Shown: positions 12,229 to 22,088 of the stretch, piece after piece
Position numbering within the stretch: the first letter of the stretch is position 1
Layout of the letters: each line of letters starts with the position of its first letter
Source of the DNA: Zopfochytrium polystomum
Lineage: Eukaryota; Chytridiomycota; Chytridiomycetes; Chytridiales; Chytridiaceae
Assembly (NCBI GenBank): GCA_025765615.1
Contig: JAIVFJ010000131.1
Location: 1 to 64,000 of the forward strand
DNA: 64,000 nucleotides
Direction of reading: 5' to 3'
Program-made: the position numbers and the translations under genes
Notes under the pieces: generated by a model
The model's input: only the letters and a program-made list of their open reading frames with translations
Told to the model about the DNA's origin: nothing
The model's database searches: none

Positions 12229-12593
12229 TCGATGGGATGGATTGGACTTGCTTCCTTCTTCTTCTTTGTCTCATAACACTGGTGAATGAGCCTGTCTGTC
12301 TGTCTATCTGTCTGCCCGGCTGCGTTTGGTAATTACGTATTCTGTGTGTCTGTCTGTCTATCTGTCTAGCTCTCTGTCTGCCTGTGCCCACCATCTATTT
12401 TTGGTAAGAGCAAAACACCACCAACAATCAAGGAAATGGCGCGCATACAAAACATTTGGGCCAAACAAAACAAGCATTGCACCCAGCGGAATGTCAAGCA
12501 AGCTACATCGTCGCACAGGTCGGCCTCGCTATTAATGAAACGAAACAACAGGGGATGTGCCACATGGGAGAAAGAGAGAGCGTGACTGACTAA

Positions 12594-12665
12594 GAGAGAG
12601 AGAGAGAGAGAGAGAGTGAGAGAGAGAGAGTGAGAGAGAGAGAGTCATAGGTAGATAGAGAGAGA
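12594..12665. repeat. (GA)n microsatellite
   Basis: Alternating GA with a few interruptions. Confidence 0.8.
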
Positions 12666-12877
12666 GGAGAGCGACTGTGTGAGAGTGTGTCCGTGAGTGA
12701 GAGAGCTACAATCCCCCACGAACCACCAAAACGTGTGTGTGTCGATGTGCCGTTGAGCCGCGCTCACTCACATCGTTCTCCTGTTCCTTGTGTGTTTTGT
12801 TGTCTTGTCTGTCCTCTTCTCTTCAAAAAAAAAAAAAAAAAAAAAAGAAAATCATTCTCTTCCTTTTTACCCTGTCT

Positions 12878-12957
12878 GGCTGTCTCTCTGTCTGTCTGTC
12901 TGCCTGTCTGTCTGCCTGTCTGTCTGTCAGTCTGTCTGTCTGTCTGTCTGTCTGACA
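12878..12957. repeat. (CTGT)n tetranucleotide microsatellite
   Basis: About 80 bp of CTGT units with sporadic CC and CA variants. Confidence 0.85.
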
Positions 12958-13272
12958 GCTTGTCTGGGGCATGTAAAAATTCGTTTTTCGCGATTGAAAT
13001 TTGTGACATTCATGCAATGCACCCTTCAGATTTGCGCGGCCACCATCGCTTATGTGCGCAATCCAACACCATATTTTTTCTTTCATGGAAAGAATTTCTC
13101 CAGAAGAAAGACTGTCGTTTTTGGGCTGCGCCATCTGTCGCTAGCCCATTGTTGGGACATGTTCTGATCAGAATAAGACCAGAAATGCCATGACAAAGCT
13201 GTGATGAAAACATCCAAACAAGACCAAAACAAACAAACATAACCTCAAAATGATCTTATCTGAACACTTATA

Positions 13273-14469
13273 GTGCTCAAGCTCTCGACGCTCCTCCGCC
13301 GCGGCCCCGCTGCCGTGGCCGCATCCTCTGCCCTCGTCGGCGCTGCCCTCCTTCTCCTTCAGGCCGGTGGTGGCGGTGGTGCGGGCACTGGTCCGTCCAC
13401 CCTCACGCTCATGCGCACGGGCAGCCCCACGTCAGGCGCGCCTCCTCCGCACCCGGCCTGCCCCCGTTCTTCCAGCCCGACTGGTGGCATCGCACCCGTT
13501 CACGTACGCGGCTCGCCTTTGGGCCCGTCAGCGAGGACGACCTCGCCGCCGCCGCCTTGGGGGCCCTCGCCGCTGCGACCGGCCTCTCTGCCGACCAAAT
13601 CAAGAAAACGTTGAGGTAGGCATAGTTGGCGGGGGAGGGTGTGTATCTGTCTGTGTGTTCCTCTCAAAACTTCGCTAAACGAAACGACAACAACTAACAA
13701 CAACCAACAACAACGACATAAAAAAAAATATTGTATTACATCGGCGCCAACACACCAAAACAACTTCATCGACCAGACCGCTAGCCTCAACCTGGTGCAC
13801 ACCGCATTGCTCTGTCGCACTCGTTCATTGATCTGTCGTCGTCCAGCAGCGCCGTCGGCCGCCGCGACGACGCTGCCGCCGCCACAGTTCCCGTCGAAAC
13901 CGCCATCGCAAACATTGGCGCCCTCCTTGGTCTCAAAACGGCCCCCTCAGCATCAGCCACGACCCAACGACCGGCGCCACCACCGTCGCGGGCGCCGCGT
14001 GGGCCGAAGGCCCCATCTCCGTCTCGGCCGGCGGCTGCGTCACGCCCGCCAGGTCGTACTTTGCTTTGTCACGACCGAGACCGGCGAGGTGCTCCTGTCG
14101 TCCAGCGCCTTCCACAACCTCGACGGCGGCGCCTTCGAGGAGACGCTGCAGAACCAGGCGCTCGAGAAGTGCGCTGGCCGCCAACCGTCTCCGTCGCCGA
14201 AGCAGCGGCCGTCTCGACCGCAGGCAGACGTCGACGCCACTTACGTCCTGGGCAACACCAAGGGCGTCCGCGCGTACCCGTACGCGACGTCGCTGACGAC
14301 CAACCCGGGCGACCTCGCGTCGTCCGCGAACCAAAAAGCCCACACCGTCGGCGAGGTCTGGTGCTCCATGCTGTACGAGGTGCTCGGGAACATGGTCGAC
14401 CAGGCCGGCTTCATGCCTGTCACTGACCTCACCCACCCAGACGTCGCCGGCGTGCGTGAAGACGAGTAA
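13273..14469 (+). pseudogene. Decayed M36 fungalysin metallopeptidase
   Basis: Pieces of a secreted fungalysin are scattered over different frames. A hydrophobic leader-like stretch (LVGAALLLLQAG) begins at 13273, but the only nearby ATG (13249) runs into a stop after seven codons. A propeptide-like piece (LAAATGLSADQIKK) follows in another frame near 13570-13613. A second piece (TVPVETAIANIGALLGLKT) resembles the end of the FTP propeptide. The C-terminal catalytic-domain piece is clearest: GVRAYPYATSLTTNP then GEVWCSMLYEVLGNMVDQ (about 14260-14400), as in M36 enzymes. The zinc-binding HExxH motif and most of the catalytic core are absent. The frame stops soon after, about 100 residues before the family's usual end. 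Lost start, frame changes and internal loss point to a pseudogene. Sequencing errors cannot explain the missing core. Confidence 0.65.
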
Positions 14470-14538
14470 AGTTGTTGCAAGAGTGGTTTTGAGACGTTAG
14501 GTCTAGATGATTTAATCTGCCCGTCTCTCTCCCACGCC

Positions 14539-14542
<4 letters not shown>

Positions 14543-14595
<53 letters not shown>
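14543..14595. repeat. (CT)n microsatellite
   Basis: About 53 bp of CT repeats just after the fungalysin remnant. Confidence 0.85.
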
Positions 14596-14597
<2 letters not shown>

Positions 14598-14599
14598 GC

Positions 14600-15342
14600 T
14601 CTCTCTCTGTCTCTGTTTTTCTCAGTGTCAGTTTACAATGTAATACCAACCCGCCCCCCGGCCTTAATTATTCTTCCTCAATTCCAGATCTCGCGAAAAA
14701 ATATTCGCAACACGCAACAAGATGGCGCGTTTTCTCGCCCGAAATGGTCTGGGCGACAAAACAAATTTTGGTCCAAATTGGTTTTCTTTTTTTAATGACA
14801 ATGGAGCCGGGGGTCTGTCGGGACCCCAATCCGATTTGTGGCGCAATGACGTCCTAGTTTGATGAATTACCTCTTCGGGTCTGTCTGTCTGTAGGTCTGT
14901 GGTGCACAAAAGCTCTCTGTCTCTCTCTCTATATGCGGCTCTCTGTCGCTCTCTCTCTCTCTTCCTGTCTCTCTTTGTCGGTCTCTCAGTTTAAGCACTC
15001 TTCAACTCAATCGCTCCATTTGTCTCTCGCTCTGTCTCTTCTCTCTTTGCGATCGTCGCACAATTTCATTGGTCTCCCCCTGCCTTGTTCTTCCTTTCGT
15101 TTCTTCCTTGGATCGATTCCTCTCTGTCTCTCTGTCTCTCTTCCATTCTGTTACGTGTCAGTCAGTCAGTCAGTCAGTCAGTCTGTCTGTTGTCTGTCTG
15201 TCGGCAGAGCCTCCGTCTTCTTCTGCATCCATCCCTTCTTGCACTTCACTTTCTTCCCGAAACCCCCTTCTACCTTCTACTCGCCTTCATCCCCGCCATC
15301 CACCACCCACCCCCTCCACCCCTCCCTCCCACCCCCCCAAGA
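14600..15342. other. Spacer and probable promoter of FSL2
   Basis: Pyrimidine-rich with many CTCT, CTGT and a (CAGT)n run at 15160-15182. An open frame runs through it into FSL2 but is repeat-derived. No other gene seen. Confidence 0.5.
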
Positions 15343-17910
15343 ATGACAACGACGATGATGGGATACCCAAGTCGTCGTATGGGTGCCAGCCCCAGAGCCA
15401 GTAGCAGCAGCAGCAGCAGCGGGAGCAGCAGTTTGATAAGACGTCGCCAATTATCGCACGCCGACTCCTCCTCCCACAACTTCCTTTCCCACGGCCTCAT
15501 CTCTCTCGTCGCCCTCGCCCTCCTAGTCTCCACATCGGCTTTGTCGCCGCCCCTCGTCGCCGCACCTCCAGGGCTCCTCCGGCTCTACCCCTCCTCCTCG
15601 TTCTTCGTCTCCGCCATGACGAACCCATCAATCCCTGCCGCACATCAGCGTGGGCCAGCGTTGTTTCCGCGGCAGGACCGAGACGGAGACGGCGACGACG
15701 ACGACGACGGTGACGGTCACCATCACCATCATCACTCCTCGTCCGCAACAGCCGATGAGACCACCGCGGATGCCGGCACGGCGACGGGCACAGACTCCAC
15801 GCCTGACGGAGGAGACGCGGGAACTACCACCCAGATGCCGGTGGACCCGCCGCTCGTCCCCAGCTCCACCGATTCTCCCCTCCAAGATCATACCTCGGTC
15901 GGCAGTTCTTCGGCCGCAGCCGCCCCGGCGCCAACCGGCACGACTTCGTCGTCATTGACGTCTGCTTCGAGAAAGTCCTCGGCGTCCACATCTGCCACGG
16001 CTGCTGCTGTTTCGCCGACCAGCAGCCCCGCAAGCGCAGGCAACAACGCCTCTTCGGCCTTTCCGTGCCCGCCACCCTTTGAAAGGTCGCCGTTCAACGC
16101 GACTGGCTATTCGCGCTGCATTGCGGGAAATTGTTGCATGCCCTGCCCCGCAGCTTTCAATGCGCTACCTCCGAACTACATGCACAACATTTGGTTGCGG
16201 GAATATACGCCGGTGGTCATCATTTCGATGGTTTCTGCCGCCGTCGTGATCTTTTCCTTCCTCTGCGTGCCGTTCATCAACCGCAGGAGGGAAGAAGCCG
16301 CCTTGAAGAGAACGGAGCTGTTTGATAAGCTGGGCGTGTCGTCTGCGTTCGAGACGAGAAGCGCGACCGGCGTGCGCTTCGCTGACAGCCCGGCGGACTC
16401 GCTCCAGGACGGCGGAATTGCCTTAGCAGGATCGAATACCCTTGCCTTTGCGAACGGTCGACCGTTTGTCGTTTCCATGAATTTTGGTATATTCGTTGAG
16501 CTAGTGGGCGTCTTTATGAGCGTACCAGACCCAACGTGGACAATATGCGTATCCCAGTTTGACAGTGCCGACGTCAGGAACAGTAGTCGCTGCCTATTGC
16601 AGGTATTCTCCCTTGTTGCAGAAAACCTATTCAAAACGGTTTCCTTACAATATTTGGATCCGCTCCCCACAATCAATAGGGTCTTATCTTCCTATTTGGA
16701 GTCCACGCCACCATTTTATCCGTCGCGGCCATCCTAGTCAACGTTCACTTAACAGTGGTGTGGAAAAATAAAGTAAGTGCCCCAGTCGGCTGTGTGGGCT
16801 TTTCCGTTTTTAACATCAAGTTGTCCAAGATATTAGAAAAATACTTTGTTACAGTTCTTGTTGCAATTTGGAGCATTGCAGCCGGACTGTCGTCTCTGTC
16901 GGTGCTTCGAAAAAAAATAATCGGTTTACCGGTATGGTGGCTTATAATTCCACCAGGCTGGACAAGTGTCAGTTTGCTCATCTTTCATAACCAGGCATTC
17001 ATATGTAGTGTTCAACCGGACGACATGCTGGCCTCGGTTTACGCACCAGACATTCTTTTTATGATTGTTCCTTTCTTCCTTCAGATTTGGACCCTCGTGT
17101 TCTCCATCGTCCGTGGACGTCGGTCAATATCTCGGCTCGACGAAACCCGACACATTGTTCGCCGAGAAATTCGATCACAATTGCGCGCTTTTATCCTTGC
17201 TCTGGCGTTCCAGATTTCCTGGGCTGCCCTGTTTTTCGCATTCAATGAAGTGCGAGTGTTTGCCAACTCATTTGTGACTCCGGGAACGGATTCTACAAGC
17301 AATCTCTCGTTCGCGAGGGAATGGTTCGCATGCTTGATTGCGCAGAATCCGAACGGACAGGCCAATTGTTCCTCCGTTATTCTGTAAGTGTTGGAGGCAC
17401 ATTCCTCGGTTCATCGTAGCTGTTCCTTAACCTTTTCCTCGTGCCTCTTTTTCTTCCGCCATGCTGCCCTCTGCCAGGCGAAACGTCCCCAACGTTCCCA
17501 AAATGGCCGGCTTCGTCAGCGCTCACCTCGGCACCGGCATCTACTCGGTCGTGATCCTCGTCCTGACGCACCCGGCCATCCTCGCCGAATGGCGCACCTT
17601 CCTCTTCCCGAAAGCCGCCAGCAGCAAAACGACGACCATCGTCGTCTCCTCTTCCGACATGCTCCCGCTCGGGCCCACCCGCCGGCCAGACTTTTTGAAA
17701 CCCGTCGACGGCGCATCTATGGCATCCAGGTCGTCGTCGACGTCGTCGGCATTCGAAGACGACGATTTTGACCTGGACACCCAGAACGACGGCACCGACG
17801 CGGACTATGCCAGCCGCCGCAGCGCAGACGACGCTCGCAGCAGTCATAGAGGGTCGCGCGTCGAGGACGACGGGCAGGACGGCTGGCAGCGCGCTGTGAA
17901 CACTTCCTGA
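15343..17910 (+). CDS. Frizzled/Smoothened-like receptor lacking the CRD (FSL2)
   Basis: Exons that join in phase: 15343-16602, 16680-16772, 16821-16931, 16995-17383 and 17478-17910. The Met at 15343 is followed by a hydrophobic signal-like stretch (LISLVALALLVSTSAL), then about 200 residues rich in Ser, Thr, Asp and Ala with a His run. No cysteine-rich domain is present. The juxtamembrane motif CPPPFE...CCMPCPAAF, seven membrane segments, NVHLTVVW and RREIRSQLRAF...FQISW correspond one for one to FSL1. At least two intron positions are shared with FSL1 (after the ECL2 Pro, phase 0; before the last TM, phase 2). The two genes are therefore paralogues. The tail is Ser/Asp/Arg-rich. CRD-less Frizzled-like receptors are known in Dictyostelium (fsc genes); the role here is unknown. 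The two middle introns are 48 and 63 bp, stop-free and in frame, so retained forms are possible. Confidence 0.88.
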
Positions 17911-18551
17911 CTTCGTGAGCTCCTTCCTTCCCCCTCCTCCCCCTCCTCCCCGCCGCAGAGGAATGCGTCCCCTATCAACTTTAAACTTTGGATCAGAGCG
18001 CGGCGGACCACATCGGGATCAGGGAATTAGGGGAAGGGGCGGAATTGATATTTTACTCTTGCAACCCTCATGGTTTCGGCAACCCCCGGGCTACACCGTG
18101 AACTGGTTTTTGTCGGCAGATCACGCACACTCACTTTTATTACTTGTAACATGAAACATACTTTTTTTCTTCTCCTTCTTCCTTATCGCGTTCGTCCTTT
18201 TCAAATCTCGCTCCCCGCCACGCCCGCTTTTCCTCCTCCGGACTTTCGTATTTCTACGCAGCACCCCACTTTTCCCCGGTTGGGGCTCCTGGTCCCCGCT
18301 GTCCGCGTCCCCTTTTTCCCCCACCATCCGCTCGGCGTAACCATACGATGCGTACAACGTGGCAAACATTTGTCTGACCTGGTGCAGCCTCGTTTTCAAA
18401 GAAAAAAAAATCGAAGAGACGCTCATTTTCCGTTGATACACGAAGACATCAAATCAAAGCAGAACACTCACAAATTTTGTGGAAAGTCGTTCGCAGCGCA
18501 AGTGCCTCCGAAAATCCTGGCCTGCATCTCACCCGCCGCGCGCGCGAGCGC

Positions 18552-18593
<42 letters not shown>

Positions 18594-18677
18594 ATGTGTG
18601 TCATGCGACGGGAAGCTCGGCGTTTCGTTTTTGCAATGCCAGGGAGGGGGAAGAGGAAACAAGCAGGAAAAAAAAAA
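17911..18677. other. Spacer downstream of FSL2
   Basis: No gene seen. It has a perfect (GT)n run at about 18553-18592 and C/T-rich stretches. Confidence 0.5.
18553..18592. repeat. (GT)n microsatellite
   Basis: Twenty GT units in a row. Confidence 0.9.
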
Positions 18678-19254
18678 GGGGAGCGTCTACTCGTAGACCC
18701 CCCCCCTTCCAAGTAAAGCATAGACCGTTGAACCACTGCCCACTTTCCTCCTTTGTTTCGTTCGATGATTTTATTGCAGAATGAAGACAAACAAAACGCC
18801 GCCTCCCTGCGTTAGGTGAGCCTGTCGTGCCCAACCTTATTTGCGCTGTCGTACCGTGCCCTCAACGAGCTCGAAGTGGCTTGGAATTCGTGCTGTATAT
18901 TTCTCCGGGAGCTGCCTTTGCTTCCATGTCTTCGGCCTGCCGCGACGGCCACAGTGTCAGGCCAAAAATAATCTGCTTCGCCGTGCCAATTGGAATCTGC
19001 TGCAACTGCTCAAGTAGACATTGCTTTTTCGAAACAGGCAGGTCGACCGCTGCCGCCATAACAGCAGCAAGTTGTACATCCAGCGACGGTACGGGGTGTC
19101 GTGAGCCGGTTCAGCTGCAATGCAGGACAGCCGCCAGAACAGAAATCGTTCTCGAGTCTCTGAGAGCTGACGCAATTTGAAGCATTTGTTTTTTTTTTTT
19201 TTTGTCTTCTTGGTTCAAGGTCCAGAAGGGGGGAGTCTACGAGTAGACGCTCCC
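18678..19254. mobile_element. Candidate MITE-like element with terminal inverted repeats
   Basis: The left end (18678-18710) reads GGGAGCGTCTACTCGTAGAC followed by C's and CTTCC. The right end (19225-19254) is its inverted copy, GAAGGGGGGAGTCTACGAG and onward. Each end contains a perfect hairpin, GTCTAC-TC-GTAGAC. A weaker inner match (GACCGTTGAACCA on the left, GACCTTGAACCA read inward from the right) extends the inverted repeat. Both ends abut A/T homopolymers, so any target-site duplication is obscured. The 577-bp interior has no recognisable transposase; a 117-codon open frame inside it has no family resemblance. This fits a non-autonomous DNA element. Confidence 0.55.
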
Positions 19255-19372
19255 AAAAAAAAAAAAAAAAAGAAAAAAAAAAACAGATCAAAATAAACGA
19301 AAAATTAAAAAACGAACACAAACGGAGCGCCGTTGCAAGAGTCAACAAAATAAAAAAATAAAAAAAGCCCCT

Positions 19373-21053
19373 TCATGCTACCCGCCCTCCGTACCCCCCG
19401 TCCACGCCTTCGTCTTCCGGCCCTGGCGGCGGCACGGCCTCCGGCGCCGCCGCCGTCGCCTCGGAACCCCCCGCACCCGCCGCCGCACCCTCCTCCCCCT
19501 CCTCCGGACCCTCCTCCACCACCGTCGCTGCCACCACCGGCGGCGGCTGAGGCGACGGGATGCGGGGCGGGGCGGTGAGGGCCGCGGCCGTGTTGGGCGG
19601 CGTCGCGCCCGGGCCACGCGTCAGGCGGATGCGCAGCGGCGCGAGGAAGAGGTTGGGTTGCTGTTGATGATGTAGTTGTTTTGGGTGGTGCTGGTTGCGG
19701 GCGAGGGGAAGGGCGACGAGTTTGAGGGGGAAGGGATTTTTTGTTGAGGGGGAAGAAGGGGGAATGGGGATTTGTTGTTTGTGTGCGAAACGGTTAATAA
19801 TGGTGGTGGTGGCGGAAAGGGCTGAGCAACATGCAGCAGCGGGCAACAGCAACGGCAACAGCACAGGCACAGGCGTTGAGAGAGTCTACACTCGGAAAAT
19901 ACAAAATGTAATAAAGTAAGACCGCCCTGAAACTTGGAGAAAAAAAGAGCAGCGTGCGCAAGCACCGGCACGAACAACACACAGTAAAAACAAACAAACG
20001 GAGAAAAAAAAAATAAAAAAAGCCAAGGACGGAAGAAAGCATTATCAACCGGGTAACAACAGCAACAACATAAAACAGATACCCCCCGCACGCAGTCAAC
20101 AACGCAACAACACAAACACACACACACACACTTGCAAAAAGACGCAGCGGTTCAAACAACCTGCGCGCTGGCTCCGTCGCCGTCCGTGTCTGCCGCTTCA
20201 ACGCCGTCGCCATTATCATCGGCGTCGCCGATGTCTCCCAGAAAGCCGTGCTCGCCTTCATCCTCCTCCTCCGCCTCCTCCTCCTCCTCCTCAGCTGCTT
20301 CTTCGTCCTCGTGCTGCCCCTCCAACCCCAGCCCGTCGTCCTCGTCCTGATCCATCTGCTCCATATTATGCTCCTCCTCCATCTGCGCATCGTGCTCGTC
20401 CCCGGCCTCTTCCCCTCCCGGCAATTCGTCCGCGTCGTATTCGAGATCGTCGTCCTGGTCCTCGCCCTCGCCCTCGCCCACGCCCTCGCCGACGCCATCG
20501 TCCTCGTCGGGCGCCAGCTCTGGTGCAGACGCCGCGTGCGCATCGTCGTCGTGCTCCCCTTCCCCCTCCCCCTCCTCCTCCTCCTCAACCACTTCCTCCT
20601 CCTCCTCTTCCTCCTCTTCTCCACCCTCGAGTTCCTGCTCCTGTTGCCGATGCTGCTGCTCCTGCGGCTCCTGCGGCCCACCAGTGCCCTGCTTCTGCAA
20701 CTGCTGCTGCGGCCGCAGTCCCTCGTCGTTGCCGCCCTCATCAAGAAGCTCTTCCTCCTCCTCCTCCTCCTGCTCCTCATCCTCCTCCACTGCGCCGTTC
20801 GTCCGCGGCGTCTCGTCGTCCGCCGCCGCAGCAGCCGCAGTCGATACCGCAACGCCGCGGTCGCCGCAGTCACCGGCCTCGTCGCCACCGGCGGCCGCCG
20901 CGTCGGCTGCGCTGCCGCTGCCCGAGGCGGGCGCGGGCGACTCGGTCGCGTCGACCTGCATCGCGTCCGTGTCCATCCGCTGCGGGAGGAGCTCCTCGAA
21001 GCCCTCGTCATCGTCAAACTGCACGGCGGGCAAGTCTGGTCCTAGATCATGAG

Positions 21054-21084
<31 letters not shown>

Positions 21085-21393
21085 TTGTTTGTTCGGTGAA
21101 ACGCGCGTGGTTCAGTAACGGAAGCGAGTGCGCAGTAAGGACAATAGCGGGAGGAAACACCCTCCCTCTCGAAAGGATACCACGACAAAAAACGCACACC
21201 CTCTACCGTTCGGGCCAGAGGCCTCCTTACAAAAAAAAAAAAAAAAAAAAAAAAAAAGAGAGAGAGAGAGAGAGAACGCACGCGGAGCCCACTTTGCAAA
21301 AGCCGCCCTGTGGGTGGAGGCTTTGATGCCCGGGGCGCGGCCGACGGGGTGGGTCGGCGGGCTGCTCTTGACGGGCGGCACGATCCACTTTTT
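19373..21393 (-). CDS. Highly acidic protein of unknown function
   Basis: Three exons join in phase: 21393-21282, 21041-20161 and 19660-19373; an upstream first exon has not been found. The product begins with a basic Pro-rich piece (KKWIVPPVKSSPPTHPVGR, ending AFAKWAP). It passes into AVQFDDDEGFEELLPQRM, then about 230 residues dominated by Glu and Asp with Gln runs and alternating EG. It ends in QPNLFLAPLRIRLTR and a Pro/Glu/Ala-rich tail. The second intron is about 500 bp and AT-rich. Such polyacidic proteins are often nuclear and bind histones or basic partners, but no domain can be named. The opposite strand also stays open because the region is made of GAG/GAC-type codons; I prefer the - strand for its splice phases and non-repetitive ends. 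Confidence 0.5.
21056..21083. repeat. (GT)n microsatellite in an intron
   Basis: About 14 GT units within the first mapped intron of the acidic-protein gene. Confidence 0.85.
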
Positions 21394-22088
21394 CTGCCTG
21401 TTGTGTTGTGGGGCGTGGATGGATCATGAGTATTCTGCGATTTTAGCTGGGCGCAGGCGGGAGGTGGGAGGGTGGAGGTGCGCAGCGAAAGGGGGGAGGG
21501 AGGGAGAGGGCCGGAAGGGGGAGAGGGGCTCGCTGGGAGGTTTGGCGGTGGGTGTCCGGTGGTCGATCGACTGATTGATCCCCGCAACCGAGAAGGGGGG
21601 GCGAGTCCGTACCACCGAACCACAGGAGTCCAGTCCATTTGACTTGTCTTCTTTATTTTTTTCCCTCTTTTTTCGCTTTTTTTTCATCTTTTTTTTTTGT
21701 TAGATTTCATCTGCCACTCAAAGTTGGAACTTGTGCTTTCCACTTTGATAACCTCACGCGCATCAATGCGGACCCTCCGCAATAGAAAGTTTGGCCAATT
21801 TACCGCATTGCGATGGTTGACCCGTTCGATTGGGGGCGGTTTTCGGGCTTGTAACAAAACACTTTTAGCAAAGCGTTTCTTGGGAGGGCGCGTACCCCAT
21901 CGTGGAGTTTCCAGCATTCTTCACAGAGGGATTGCTGACAACGGCTCGCGATCGGTGCAAGCCCACACAAGAGTTTTATTGTGTCCGCGACATAATGATC
22001 ATGTATTAGTACACTAATACAAAACAAGACTCGCTGAACAGAACACCTTCGTTTCAGACATGACAGAATATGACACAACTGCCGTCAG
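21394..22088. other. Spacer upstream of the acidic-protein gene
   Basis: It may hold that gene's missing first exon. A 77-codon - strand frame (21917-21684) has mixed, non-repetitive composition but no recognised domain. Otherwise nothing. Confidence 0.4.

Larger units (their letters stand above)
12229..13272. other. Spacer upstream of FSL1 with microsatellites
   Basis: It contains (GA)n at about 12594-12665, an A-run at 12826-12847 and (CTGT)n at about 12878-12957. It possibly holds an upstream first exon of FSL1 (about 12,440-12,380, -). No other gene is supported. Confidence 0.5.

Noticed and set aside
12740..13193. Open frames through the CTGT repeat
   Set aside because: They consist of the repeat (Ser-Val-Cys-Leu periodicity) and have no other support.
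17100..17365. Open frames antisense to FSL2 TM exons
   Set aside because: No motif; the + strand encodes clear receptor segments.
18556..18592. GT run considered as a recombination hotspot
   Set aside because: Only a plain microsatellite is visible; similar GT runs occur at 21,060 and 62,910.
20248..21045. 265-codon Leu-rich frame on the + strand
   Set aside because: It is the reverse of the Glu/Asp-coding repeat (GAG/GAC read as CTC/GTC); it has no family motif, and the - strand frame has phased splice borders.
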